64,000 nt of DNA from Nonlabens spongiae (GTDB taxonomy: Bacteria > Bacteroidota > Bacteroidia > Flavobacteriales > Flavobacteriaceae), in NCBI RefSeq assembly GCF_002117125.1, contig NZ_CP019344.1, positions 372,001 to 436,000 on the forward strand, read 5' to 3'. How positions within the stretch are numbered: the first letter of the stretch is position 1; each line of letters starts with the position of its first letter. Shown here in pieces: positions 54,739-62,598 of the stretch. The notes under the pieces were generated by a model, which saw nothing but the letters and a program-made list of their open reading frames with translations, did not search any database and was not told the origin of the DNA. Made by a program: the position numbers and the translations under genes.

Positions 54739-55833
54739 ATGAAATTGAATCGCTATTTTAAGTACTCAGAATTTGAAAAGGGTCTCGATCAGATTTTAAA
54801 TCGTTCAAAAAATCATTCTTGGCAGAAATCCGTCATCGGGAAATCAGTTTTAGGAAAATCGATTTACGGACTCAAATTTGGAAGTGGTAATAATCATGTC
54901 TTGATCTGGTCGCAAATGCACGGTAATGAAAGCACTTCTACTCGAGCGCTCATACGATTACTGGATTCCGATTTTTTTCACCAGTTTGAGCAAAATTTAG
55001 AATTGTATATTATTCCCGTTTTAAATCCTGATGGTTGCGATTTCTGGACCAGAAATAATGCAAATAATGTGGATCTAAATCGGGATGCGATAGACCTCTC
55101 GCAGCCCGAAAGCAAAATATTGAGAACCGCAATTGATGATTTTCAACCTGACTTTTGTCTAAATCTACATGACCAGCGTACCATTTATGGAAACGACTCA
55201 GGAACATTACCGGCACAATTTTCATTCTTGGCGCCTGCCGGTGATGCCGAGAAAACAATTTCTGGTGCCAGGTTAAAAGCCATGAGCCTGATCAATTCGA
55301 TTGCTGGTGCGATAAATTTAGAATCTGCATACGTAGGACGTTATGGAGATGATTTCAATATTAATTGTATAGGTGATTACTGCATGTCCCGTGGTATACC
55401 TATCGTACTTTTTGAAGGTGGACATGCCGGTCAGGATTATGATAGGGAAGAAGCTGCCCAATTGTACGAGAATGCCCTCAAAATAGCGCTGACTAAATTA
55501 TCAAATGACCTCAAACTTCAAAGTCGTGATGAGATTGTTGATGGTTATAATGAAATCCCTTCCATTGCACAAACCTATACCGATATACTCTTAAAACAAG
55601 TATCAGATGCCAGAGGATCGCGACAGGATCTGGCCATCATGTACCGAGAGGTAATCGATGGTGATCGATTATGGTTTATTCCCGTTATTACCGATATTGA
55701 TCAGGAACAAATAAAAAACGCTCATCGAGTGTTGGATGCCGCTCATCTCTCCTTCGAGGAATTGGATCTGTTAATTGAAGAATGCGGAGTTGTTCAATCT
55801 ACATCGTTTTCGATACGCTCTTTTTACAAATAA
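54739..55833 (+). CDS. M14-family zinc carboxypeptidase
   Basis: The 364 residues have the M14 zinc motif HGNESTSTRALIRLL (His and Glu), NPDGCDFWTRNNANNVDLNRD, the third ligand His in CLNLHDQ, and the catalytic Glu in IVLFEGGHAG. No signal peptide is seen, so it may act on cytoplasmic or imported peptides or murein fragments, like succinylglutamate desuccinylase-related members. Its upstream region holds the TTTAC-N4-GTAAA array, so the XRE regulator probably controls it. Confidence 0.92.
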   Translation: MKLNRYFKYSEFEKGLDQILNRSKNHSWQKSVIGKSVLGKSIYGLKFGSGNNHVLIWSQMHGNESTSTRALIRLLDSDFFHQFEQNLELYIIPVLNPDGCDFWTRNNANNVDLNRDAIDLSQPESKILRTAIDDFQPDFCLNLHDQRTIYGNDSGTLPAQFSFLAPAGDAEKTISGARLKAMSLINSIAGAINLESAYVGRYGDDFNINCIGDYCMSRGIPIVLFEGGHAGQDYDREEAAQLYENALKIALTKLSNDLKLQSRDEIVDGYNEIPSIAQTYTDILLKQVSDARGSRQDLAIMYREVIDGDRLWFIPVITDIDQEQIKNAHRVLDAAHLSFEELDLLIEECGVVQSTSFSIRSFYK

Positions 55834-55916
55834 TTCATTAAAACTCCAAAATACTTAGATTTTACTACTTAAAAACCTTTATTTTGTAAATTAAATGCAT
55901 AAAAAGCTGCAAAATC

Positions 55917-56390
55917 ATGAGTAGGATAGATGACATTGATAAGCAAATTCTAGATGTTCTTATTGAAAATACTAGAACCCCTTTTACAGACATTGCAAAA
56001 AGACTCAATATAAGCGCTGGTACCGTTCACGTAAGAGTAAAAAAAATGGAAGAGTCTGGTATCATCCATGGATCATCACTCACTGTGGACTATCATCAAT
56101 TAGGTTATACTTTTATTGCATACATAGGTGTGTTTCTTGAAAAAACAAGCCAAACTCAATTTGTGATCAGTCGTATTAAGGAAATTCCGTATGTGACAGT
56201 AGCTCACATAACCACTGGCAAATTCAATATTTTTTGTAAAATCAGGGCTAAGGATACCACCCATGCCAAAAAGATTATTTTTATGCTCGATGATATCGAT
56301 GGTGTGAGTCGTACGGAGAGTATGATCAGCCTTGAGGAAAGTATCAACGATAAGAAGAGATTACTCCACAAGGTTTTTCAAGATCTATAA
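55917..56390 (+). CDS. Lrp/AsnC-family transcriptional regulator
   Basis: The 157 residues have an N-terminal winged HTH (IDKQILDVLIENTRTPFTDI, AKRLNISAGTVHVRVKKMEE) and a C-terminal RAM ligand-binding domain (GYTFIAYIGVFLEKTSQT, VTVAHITTGKFNIFCKIRA). Such regulators sense amino acids. The stop overlaps the start of the DinB-like pseudogene by one base (TAATG). It follows the M14 gene and may regulate peptide or amino-acid use. Confidence 0.94.
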   Translation: MSRIDDIDKQILDVLIENTRTPFTDIAKRLNISAGTVHVRVKKMEESGIIHGSSLTVDYHQLGYTFIAYIGVFLEKTSQTQFVISRIKEIPYVTVAHITTGKFNIFCKIRAKDTTHAKKIIFMLDDIDGVSRTESMISLEESINDKKRLLHKVFQDL

Positions 56391-56920
56391 TGTTCACGAT
56401 TCAGGATCTCAAATCTGAGGAATACGATACCTATTTTAAGCAATATTTGGGTTTATAGATGTGATTCTGGAAAGGTTTGAAGTACTTGTTCGATCTTTGA
56501 AACAAATTCTGGATTTCAAAGTTGGCCTTCAACAACCTTTGGAACATCATTACGTTCCTGGAAAATGGAGTATCGCTCAAATGTTTATGAATAAATTGGA
56601 TATGGAGCGGGTTTTTCATTACAGGGCCTGGAGGTTTCTAGGAGGCGACAACACGCCTTTGACGGGTTTTGATAAGGATGAATTTGTGGGTGCTCTTGGA
56701 GATCTCGTCCCGATAGCTATCGGGATCGCGAAAGCGGATTTAAAACAATTATTTGCCATCACACGAACTTTAACGATCGATATATTCAAAAATGCTAGCT
56801 CAGACCAACTCCAATTCAAAGGAAACGCCAGCGGTAAAAACATAACCGCCCGAGTAATTCCGTTTTTTCATAGCTGGATACAACAAACATCATGAAAATG
56901 TGATTGCCGAGCGATATTAA
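56390..56920 (+). pseudogene. DinB-family pseudogene
   Basis: The frame starts at the AsnC stop (MFTIQDLKSEEYDTYFKQYL) and stops at TAG 56456-56458. The protein goes on in a second frame from about 56461 (ILERFEVLVRSLKQ, VPGKWSIAQMF, YRAWRFLGGDNTPLTGFDKD) and shifts again near 56870, where AGYNKHHENVIAERY ends at 56918. Together these are a DinB/DUF1572-type metal-binding four-helix protein. Near 56709 the frame also carries a CCCGATAGCTATCGGGA palindrome and half of the 16-bp palindrome. Translation of the middle part alone is possible. Confidence 0.8.
56709..56725. repeat. CCCGATAGCTATCGGGA palindrome, copy B
   Basis: Lies in the DinB pseudogene and abuts ATCGCGAAAGCG (56724-56735), the right half of the 16-bp palindrome, as if the two repeats had merged. 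Confidence 0.8.
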
Positions 56921-57033
56921 CGCATTTTAATAGAATCATCAAATCTTTAATAACCTGCTAGGACAACCTTAGCAGGCTATTATCATGAATAGGGGAATTG
57001 TCATGCGATCTTTGGGGAAAATAAAAAACTATT

Positions 57034-57582
57034 ATGAAAAAGAAAGTAGCCATATTAGCAACAAATGGATTTGAAGAAGTAGAATTAACAAGCCCTAAAA
57101 AAGCGCTAGAAGACGCCGGTGCCGAAGTTCACATCGTGAGTCCAGAAGCCGTAAGTATCAAAGCATGGGATAAAGACAAATGGGGAGATACTTATAAAGT
57201 AGATAAGCAAGTTTCTGAGGTATCTGCTTCAGATTATAATTCGTTGATGTTACCTGGAGGCGTTATGAATCCAGACCAGCTGAGAATGAATAATGATGCG
57301 ATAAGCTTTATAAGAGATTTCTTCAAGCAAGGAAAACCTGTAAGTGCTATTTGCCACGGTATTCAACCGCTTATCGATGCAGAGGTATTAAAAGGTAGAA
57401 AACTTACTTCTTACCCATCACTGAAAAAAGACGTAATGAACGCTGGAGGTAATTGGGTAGATGAAGAAGTAGTCGTAGACCAAGGTTTTACCACGAGTAG
57501 AACGCCTGACGACTTAGATGCTTTTAATGCAAAACTAGTAGAAGAAGTAAAAGAAGGTAAACACGATGAGCAACACGCGTAA
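57034..57582 (+). CDS. DJ-1/PfpI-family protein
   Basis: The 182 residues show KVAILATNGFEEVELTSP with the conserved Glu, and the nucleophile elbow SAICHGIQPLIDAE with Cys. The family includes glyoxalase III, deglycase and general-stress proteins (YhbO/PfpI). Chemistry here is inferred. Ends with a good terminator. Monocistronic. Confidence 0.93.
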   Translation: MKKKVAILATNGFEEVELTSPKKALEDAGAEVHIVSPEAVSIKAWDKDKWGDTYKVDKQVSEVSASDYNSLMLPGGVMNPDQLRMNNDAISFIRDFFKQGKPVSAICHGIQPLIDAEVLKGRKLTSYPSLKKDVMNAGGNWVDEEVVVDQGFTTSRTPDDLDAFNAKLVEEVKEGKHDEQHA

Positions 57583-57605
57583 ATTGTAAACCTTCATAAA
57601 TCAGA

Positions 57606-57636
57606 AACGTCCCGAAATTCATCGGGACGTTTTTTT
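57606..57636 (+). terminator. Terminator of the DJ-1/PfpI gene
   Basis: AACGTCCCGA (57606-57615) pairs with TCGGGACGTT (57622-57631), then T run. Shared position with the end of bshB1 on the other strand. Confidence 0.9.
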
Positions 57637-57642
57637 ATGTAA

Positions 57643-58359
57643 TTAAATCAAGTCAAAAAGACTATCCACTGCGGGATAACGCTCTGCAATAAATCCCTCA
57701 CCGTAGTCAGTTCCTATAATTCTGCCATAATTAGCGCTTCTATACTTGATGGAATTGAGAAAGTTCTTAGTAGAAATGGGGGTGTCCTCGCTCTTATCGT
57801 CTGGATTGTAAAATTGGGTTTTATACGCTTGAACGGCATCAATTTTCTCATCGATGAATCCCGTAATGTCAACGACGATGTCTGGCTTAAGTTCCAACCA
57901 TTGAATGTAGTGATACACTTGCTTAGGACGCCAGTGTTCTTGCTGCCTACCGTCCAGTTCGGTTTTAATTCTTTTCAATCCTGATAGAAAACAGCTCACG
58001 CTCGCTAAATCGCTACCTCGACCATGATCAGGATGCCGATCTTGTGGTGAGTTACAGATTACGATCTCTGGGCGGTATTTTCTAATGATTTTTATGATCT
58101 CCATCTGGTGTTCCCGATCATTGCTGAAAAACCCATCGGCAAATGCGAGGTTTTCACGCACGCTCAGTTTCATGATTTTTGCAGCATCTGCAGCTTCATG
58201 ATCTCGTATTTCAGCGCTCCCTTTAGAGCCTAATTCACCACGGGTCAGATCTAGGACACCGGTTCTTTTTCCTCTGGACTGTTCTTTAATCAAGACGCCC
58301 GCACAGCTTAATTCAACATCGTCTGGGTGCGCGCCTATGGCTAGAATATCTAATTTCAT
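57643..58359 (-). CDS. bshB1: Bacillithiol biosynthesis deacetylase BshB1
   Basis: Removes the acetyl group from GlcNAc-malate in bacillithiol synthesis. The 238 residues carry the LmbE/PIG-L zinc motif AIGAHPDDVELSCAG, the DLTRGELGSKGS segment diagnostic of BshB1, and SPQDRHPDHGRGSD. The start overlaps the trans-sulfuration gene stop by one base, so low-molecular-weight thiol and sulfur amino acid synthesis are coupled. bshA and bshC are not in the window. Confidence 0.95.
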   Translation of the reverse strand: MKLDILAIGAHPDDVELSCAGVLIKEQSRGKRTGVLDLTRGELGSKGSAEIRDHEAADAAKIMKLSVRENLAFADGFFSNDREHQMEIIKIIRKYRPEIVICNSPQDRHPDHGRGSDLASVSCFLSGLKRIKTELDGRQQEHWRPKQVYHYIQWLELKPDIVVDITGFIDEKIDAVQAYKTQFYNPDDKSEDTPISTKNFLNSIKYRSANYGRIIGTDYGEGFIAERYPAVDSLFDLI

Positions 58360-59513
58360 TATTGCTTTTTTGATTTCTCAATGGCGTTTTCTATGTCGGT
58401 TTTGAGCACCTCAAATTCCTCAATTCCACAGGAGAATCTCAGTAATCGGTCTGAAATTCCTTGCTCTGCACGCTGTTCTGGGGTCAGAAGGCTATGAGAA
58501 GTGAGAGCGGGAGACAAGATAATACTTTCTACACCTGCAAGGCTTAGGGCAGGTCTTATAACCTCAAGATGCTCGAGAAACGCATCAGGATCTACTTGTT
58601 CATTGAATTCAAAAGAAAGCATCCCGCCGTAACCGTGCATTTGCTTCTTTGCTACCTCATGATTTTTGTGATTTGGTAAACCGGGATAATTCACGCGAGC
58701 TACACAATCGAGTCCATCCAGCCAACTGGCAAGTTCACCGGCGTTTTTAGTCTGTTCTTTAACCCGCAAGCCTAAAGTTTTTATACTGCGATCCAGTAAC
58801 CAAACGGTATGATCGCTGAGGCTCCCACCATAATTCTTAGCCGTTTTCCACAAGCGATCCATGTCATCGTGAGAGCCACAAACCGTTCCCGCACAAATAT
58901 CGCTGTGACCTCCCAGATATTTTGTCGCGCTGTGCATGATGATATCTATTCCCCAATCGGCAGGATTTTGGTTGATGGGCGAGGCAAAGGTGTTGTCGAT
59001 AACGGTTTTTAATGAGTTCGCTTTCGCGAAAGCGGAAACCACTTCAAGATCAGTAATCTCTAACAACGGATTGCTGGGCGTTTCTACGTAAAGCATTTTG
59101 GTTTCTGGCTTCATCGCCTGCTCCAAATTTTCTGGAGTAATTTCTTCCAGTAGGGTATAATCAATTCCCACACGGTGAAATTCTGCCGCGGCAAAATGGG
59201 CAGTTCCTCCATAAATCGCGCGCTGCATGATGATATGGTCACCACTTTTGAGAAATGCCATAAACACCGCACTGATCGCTGCCATACCGCTACCAAAAAT
59301 CAAACCAGCTTCAGTATGTTCCAAAGCTGCTATTTTCTCGCCCAGCGCTATTTGATTAGGAGTATTAAAATAACGCGGATATAGATTTGTGCCCTCACTA
59401 CGGTAATCATAAGCCGTGGAAGTGTAGATGGGCGGTGTAGCACCTCCATATACTTCGTCTCGCAACTCGCCAGCGTGGACACAAAGATGATTAGGTGCGG
59501 GTTTCTTTTTCAT
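58359..59513 (-). CDS. Trans-sulfuration PLP enzyme (cystathionine gamma-synthase/lyase type)
   Basis: Cys/Met metabolism PLP enzyme of 384 residues. Substrate-binding YGGATPPIYTSTAYDY, PLP-phosphate GSGMAAISAVF, IDNTFASP and the PLP-lysine motif HSATKYLGGHSD are present; RFSCGIEEFEVL ends the fold. Sequence alone does not separate MetB, MetC-like, MGL or CGL. The palindrome at 59019 encodes SAFAKANSL. It is the first gene of the operon with bshB1, and supplying cysteine for bacillithiol is a reasonable inference. Confidence 0.93.
   Translation of the reverse strand: MKKKPAPNHLCVHAGELRDEVYGGATPPIYTSTAYDYRSEGTNLYPRYFNTPNQIALGEKIAALEHTEAGLIFGSGMAAISAVFMAFLKSGDHIIMQRAIYGGTAHFAAAEFHRVGIDYTLLEEITPENLEQAMKPETKMLYVETPSNPLLEITDLEVVSAFAKANSLKTVIDNTFASPINQNPADWGIDIIMHSATKYLGGHSDICAGTVCGSHDDMDRLWKTAKNYGGSLSDHTVWLLDRSIKTLGLRVKEQTKNAGELASWLDGLDCVARVNYPGLPNHKNHEVAKKQMHGYGGMLSFEFNEQVDPDAFLEHLEVIRPALSLAGVESIILSPALTSHSLLTPEQRAEQGISDRLLRFSCGIEEFEVLKTDIENAIEKSKKQ
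59019..59034. repeat. 16-bp palindrome copy 14 (in trans-sulfuration gene)
   Basis: Perfect copy read as AFAKA near residue 162, just ahead of the TVIDNTF strand. Confidence 0.95.
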
Positions 59514-59655
59514 ACCGTGAAAATAAGCAAGAATTTATGGATGTTGTCATGCGCTGGCGGTGGAAAGGTTTCATTCATGAAGGCTCGACCCTCTTATCTA
59601 TGTTGATTCTAGATCGTTGAATGCTTAAATTGCGGGAAATTATAAATATTACTTG

Positions 59656-60927
59656 ATGAGCACACAAATCGCGAGCAAATCGCAAGAATTCATAGATTTA
59701 GAAGATAAGCATGGAGCGCATAACTACCATCCGTTACCGGTAGTTCTTGAGAAAGGTGATGGCGTTTATGTTTGGGATGTAGAAGGCAAGCGTTATTATG
59801 ATTTCTTGAGTGCCTACAGTGCTGTAAATCAAGGGCACTGTCACCCTGCGATCGTGGGAGCAATGAATAAGCAAGCACAAACGCTCACCTTAACGTCTCG
59901 AGCTTTTCACAATGATAAGCTAGGTGTTTACGAGAAATACATTACGGACTATTTCAAGTTTGATAAGGTCTTACCCATGAATACGGGTGCCGAGGCTGTA
60001 GAAACAGCTATTAAGATTGCACGTAAATGGGCTTATGAGAAAAAAGGCGTTGCCGAAACTGAAGCGAAGATCATAGTTTGTGAAAACAATTTCCACGGTA
60101 GGACAACGACGATTATTTCGTTTTCAAATGACGAAGGTGCTCGTAAAAACTTTGGACCTTATACGCCAGGTTTCGTAAAGGTGCCTTATGATGACGCAGA
60201 AGCGCTTGAAGAAGCTTTGAAAGGCGATAATATCGCTGGTTTGCTGGTGGAGCCTATTCAAGGTGAAGCCGGAGTCTACACACCGTCAGACGATTTCATG
60301 AAGATATGTCGTGAGTTGTGTTCAAAATACAATGCACTTTTCATAGCTGACGAGATCCAGACTGGTATCGCACGTACGGGTGCCTTACTTGCCGTTTGTG
60401 GAAAATGTAGTTGTCAGGGACACTGTGAGCGTCAAGAAACCTATTCAAGACCCGATGTTTTAATTCTGGGTAAAGCCTTATCAGGTGGAGCTTATCCTGT
60501 AAGTGCCGTGCTTGCTGATGATGAAATCATGAATGTAATCAAGCCTGGGCAGCATGGAAGTACTTTTGGCGGGAATCCAGTCGCGGCTGCAGTAGCAATG
60601 GCTGCTCTAGATGTTGTGAAAGATGAAAACTTAGCTCAGAACGCACGAGAACTGGGGAGTTACTTCAGGGAAAAGATGAACGATTATATCCAGAATTCAG
60701 ACCTTGTAACTCTTGTAAGAGGTCGCGGATTACTTAACGCGATCGTAATCAATGACTCAGAAGAAAGTGATACCGCATGGAACATTTGCTTGAAGCTGCG
60801 TGACAACGGCTTGCTGGCAAAACCTACTCATGGGAACATCATTCGTTTTGCACCGCCGCTGGTCATGAATAAAGAACAGCTGGATGAATGTATAGAGATT
60901 ATCATCAGAACGCTGGAGGAATTCTAG
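59656..60927 (+). CDS. rocD: Ornithine--oxo-acid aminotransferase
   Basis: Class III PLP aminotransferase, making glutamate semialdehyde from ornithine. The ATG at 59656 is preferred to the preceding TTG. Seen: the SAYSAVNQGHCHPAIV motif, NTGAEAVETAIKIARKWAY, FHGRTTTIISFS, FIADEIQTGIARTG, PLP-lysine in LGKALSGGAYPVSAVL and HGSTFGGNP. An insertion with four Cys (CGKCSCQGHC) between TGALLAV and RQETYSRPD could bind a metal; it is common in Bacteroidota RocD. Monocistronic. Confidence 0.95.
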   Translation: MSTQIASKSQEFIDLEDKHGAHNYHPLPVVLEKGDGVYVWDVEGKRYYDFLSAYSAVNQGHCHPAIVGAMNKQAQTLTLTSRAFHNDKLGVYEKYITDYFKFDKVLPMNTGAEAVETAIKIARKWAYEKKGVAETEAKIIVCENNFHGRTTTIISFSNDEGARKNFGPYTPGFVKVPYDDAEALEEALKGDNIAGLLVEPIQGEAGVYTPSDDFMKICRELCSKYNALFIADEIQTGIARTGALLAVCGKCSCQGHCERQETYSRPDVLILGKALSGGAYPVSAVLADDEIMNVIKPGQHGSTFGGNPVAAAVAMAALDVVKDENLAQNARELGSYFREKMNDYIQNSDLVTLVRGRGLLNAIVINDSEESDTAWNICLKLRDNGLLAKPTHGNIIRFAPPLVMNKEQLDECIEIIIRTLEEF

Positions 60928-60951
60928 AGATCTAAAACGACAATAAATAAG

Positions 60952-60978
60952 AAAGGCTGCCCTGGACAGCCTTTTTTT
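60952..60978 (+). terminator. Terminator of rocD
   Basis: AAAGGCTG (60952-60959) with CAGCCTTT (60967-60974), followed by T run. Confidence 0.85.
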
Positions 60979-60997
60979 GTATTAAGCAAAGTAAGTA

Positions 60998-61369
60998 CTA
61001 CAGTGCACAACCCTCTTGATCAGCCCAATCATAAAGAGGCTGTAATTGTTCTTGAGTCACGTCAGGATTTTGCTCTGCAAGATCTATGTACCATTCGATA
61101 AATTCACACGTATCATTGAATTGTGCAAAAAATGCAATAACACTTATCAAGCCTATTACAGATATGATAAGAGAAATTATAGCTACAACCTTAGCATTTT
61201 TCATTGCCTTACCATTAGAGTAAAGGGAAGGGTCAGCCTCATATTTTTTAAGCTGATTGATCGCGATAATAAGAGCGATGATTGCAGCGATTGTACCTAA
61301 TCCAATACAGCAGCAGAGAATTCCAACTACAGAGAGAATGTAAACAGCAGTGGTATTTAATTTTTGCAT
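60998..61369 (-). CDS. CCC-motif membrane protein
   Basis: I place the start at ATG 61369 (MQKLNTTAVYILSVVGILCC), matching the paralogue upstream; an in-frame ATG at 61390 adds seven residues. Two or three membrane helices, the CCC cluster in the first, SNGKAMKNAKVVAI between helices and a C-terminal acidic tail (EWYIDLAEQNPDVTQEQLQP). Function unknown; it resembles DUF4190-like proteins. Tandem paralogue of the next gene. Confidence 0.85.
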   Translation of the reverse strand: MQKLNTTAVYILSVVGILCCCIGLGTIAAIIALIIAINQLKKYEADPSLYSNGKAMKNAKVVAIISLIISVIGLISVIAFFAQFNDTCEFIEWYIDLAEQNPDVTQEQLQPLYDWADQEGCAL

Positions 61370-61415
61370 GAGATTTTTGATTTGATTCAAATATAGGATT
61401 TCAATCTATAACACA

Positions 61416-61446
61416 AAGCAAAAAAAAGCTGCCAATAATTGACAGC
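61416..61446 (-). terminator. Terminator of the second CCC-motif gene
   Basis: On the minus strand AAGCTGTCAAT pairs with ATTGGCAGCTT (one G.U pair), then U run. Confidence 0.85.
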
Positions 61447-61470
61447 TTCTCAGATTTGATGAGAGGTTGC

Positions 61471-61833
61471 TTATTCTTCAAGGTTATCTAATTCAGCTTC
61501 CATGGCATCAATGGCTTCTTGTGGAGCTCCAAATTGCTCCATCCATTCAATGGTTTGTTCTAATCTTTCAGCTTCAGAATACATAATTGCATTATAGGCT
61601 GTCCAAGCGGCAACAATTCCACTAATAACCATTGCTACGATAGCAAGAGTCCTCGCATTTTTCATGGCTTTACCATTGCTGTATTCCTCTGGATTAGCAG
61701 CATATTTCTTTAATTCGCTAGTAGCTATTACAAAAGCAATAATGGATAGAACAAATCCTATTCCCCAAAAGCAGCAACAGAGTATTCCTAGTATGGAAAG
61801 TACATAGACAGCAGTAGTATTTAATTTTTGCAT
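61471..61833 (-). CDS. CCC-motif membrane protein, paralogue
   Basis: The 120-residue protein has the same plan as its neighbour: MQKLNTTAVYVLSILGILCC, CCC cluster, SNGKAMKNARTLAIVAMVIS and an acidic tail (IEWMEQFGAPQEAIDAMEAE). Each copy has its own terminator or gap, so they are separately transcribed units after a tandem duplication. Function unknown. Confidence 0.87.
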   Translation of the reverse strand: MQKLNTTAVYVLSILGILCCCFWGIGFVLSIIAFVIATSELKKYAANPEEYSNGKAMKNARTLAIVAMVISGIVAAWTAYNAIMYSEAERLEQTIEWMEQFGAPQEAIDAMEAELDNLEE

Positions 61834-62066
61834 AGAAAAGTGATTTAGTTAGATTTTAATTGATGTGAAAATAATAAGATTTATGAATTAACTAAACATT
61901 GGTCTTTAGTTGTTTGTGAGTGTTACACTTTGAAATCTGAAATTTCAGTAAAATATTCTCAAAAAAAAATTGATCGATTTGTAATGAGATCATTTATAGA
62001 AGAAAAGATTCTTATCATTTAAAAAATTGTGCTAAATTGATATATTTATGCTAAATAAATATAGAA

Positions 62067-62480
62067 ATGCTTCAATGTCCTAATTGTCAATCATCTGAAA
62101 ATGTAAAAAGCGGTATCATTAAAGATCGTCAGAGATATAGGTGCAAAAGTTGTAATTACCACTTTACGGTCCAGAAAATGGGTAAAAAAATAGATAGCTA
62201 TTATGTGAACAAAGCGCTTCAGCTCTATTTGGAGGGTTTAAGTTATCGTGAGATAGAACGCCTACTAGGTGTGTCACATGTAAGTGTCATGAATTGGGTT
62301 AAAAAGTACAAGATCAAGAGACCGTATAATTCTACCTATCACCCCACCTATAAAATTTTGAATGCCACTGAGATCAAAGTTTTTTTCTCAAATCCAGAAA
62401 ATATGAGTGGGGCTGGTGTTGTCGTGACCGAGCTTGGTGACAAGTATATGTTGATTAAATGGGAGCGATTCAGAGACTAA
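62067..62480 (+). CDS. Zinc-ribbon/HTH protein related to IS1-type transposase N-terminus
   Basis: The 137 residues begin with a zinc ribbon (LQCPNCQSSENVKSG, RYRCKSCNYHFT), then a helix-turn-helix (YLEGLSYREIERLLGVSHVS, VMNWVKKYKI) as in IS1 InsA-like and IS1595-like transposases. The catalytic DDE domain is absent; instead a short domain (ATEIKVFFSNPENMSGAGVV, YMLIKWERF) ends the protein. No terminal inverted repeats are seen. It therefore looks like a domesticated DNA-binding protein, perhaps regulating the porin and symporter genes that follow. Confidence 0.8.
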   Translation: MLQCPNCQSSENVKSGIIKDRQRYRCKSCNYHFTVQKMGKKIDSYYVNKALQLYLEGLSYREIERLLGVSHVSVMNWVKKYKIKRPYNSTYHPTYKILNATEIKVFFSNPENMSGAGVVVTELGDKYMLIKWERFRD

Positions 62481-62598
62481 GGTATAGTATTAACATATAA
62501 GTATATTAAATTTTTATTAACAGTTTCTTTTAGAGAGTTTAGCGCAATCGTTTTAGGAGTCCGGGTCTTGAAACTTTAACTTAATTGATCTCTCTATT

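Noticed and set aside
62067..62480. A complete IS1-family insertion sequence
   Set aside because: Only the zinc-ribbon and HTH part is present, no DDE domain follows, and no terminal inverted repeats flank it.
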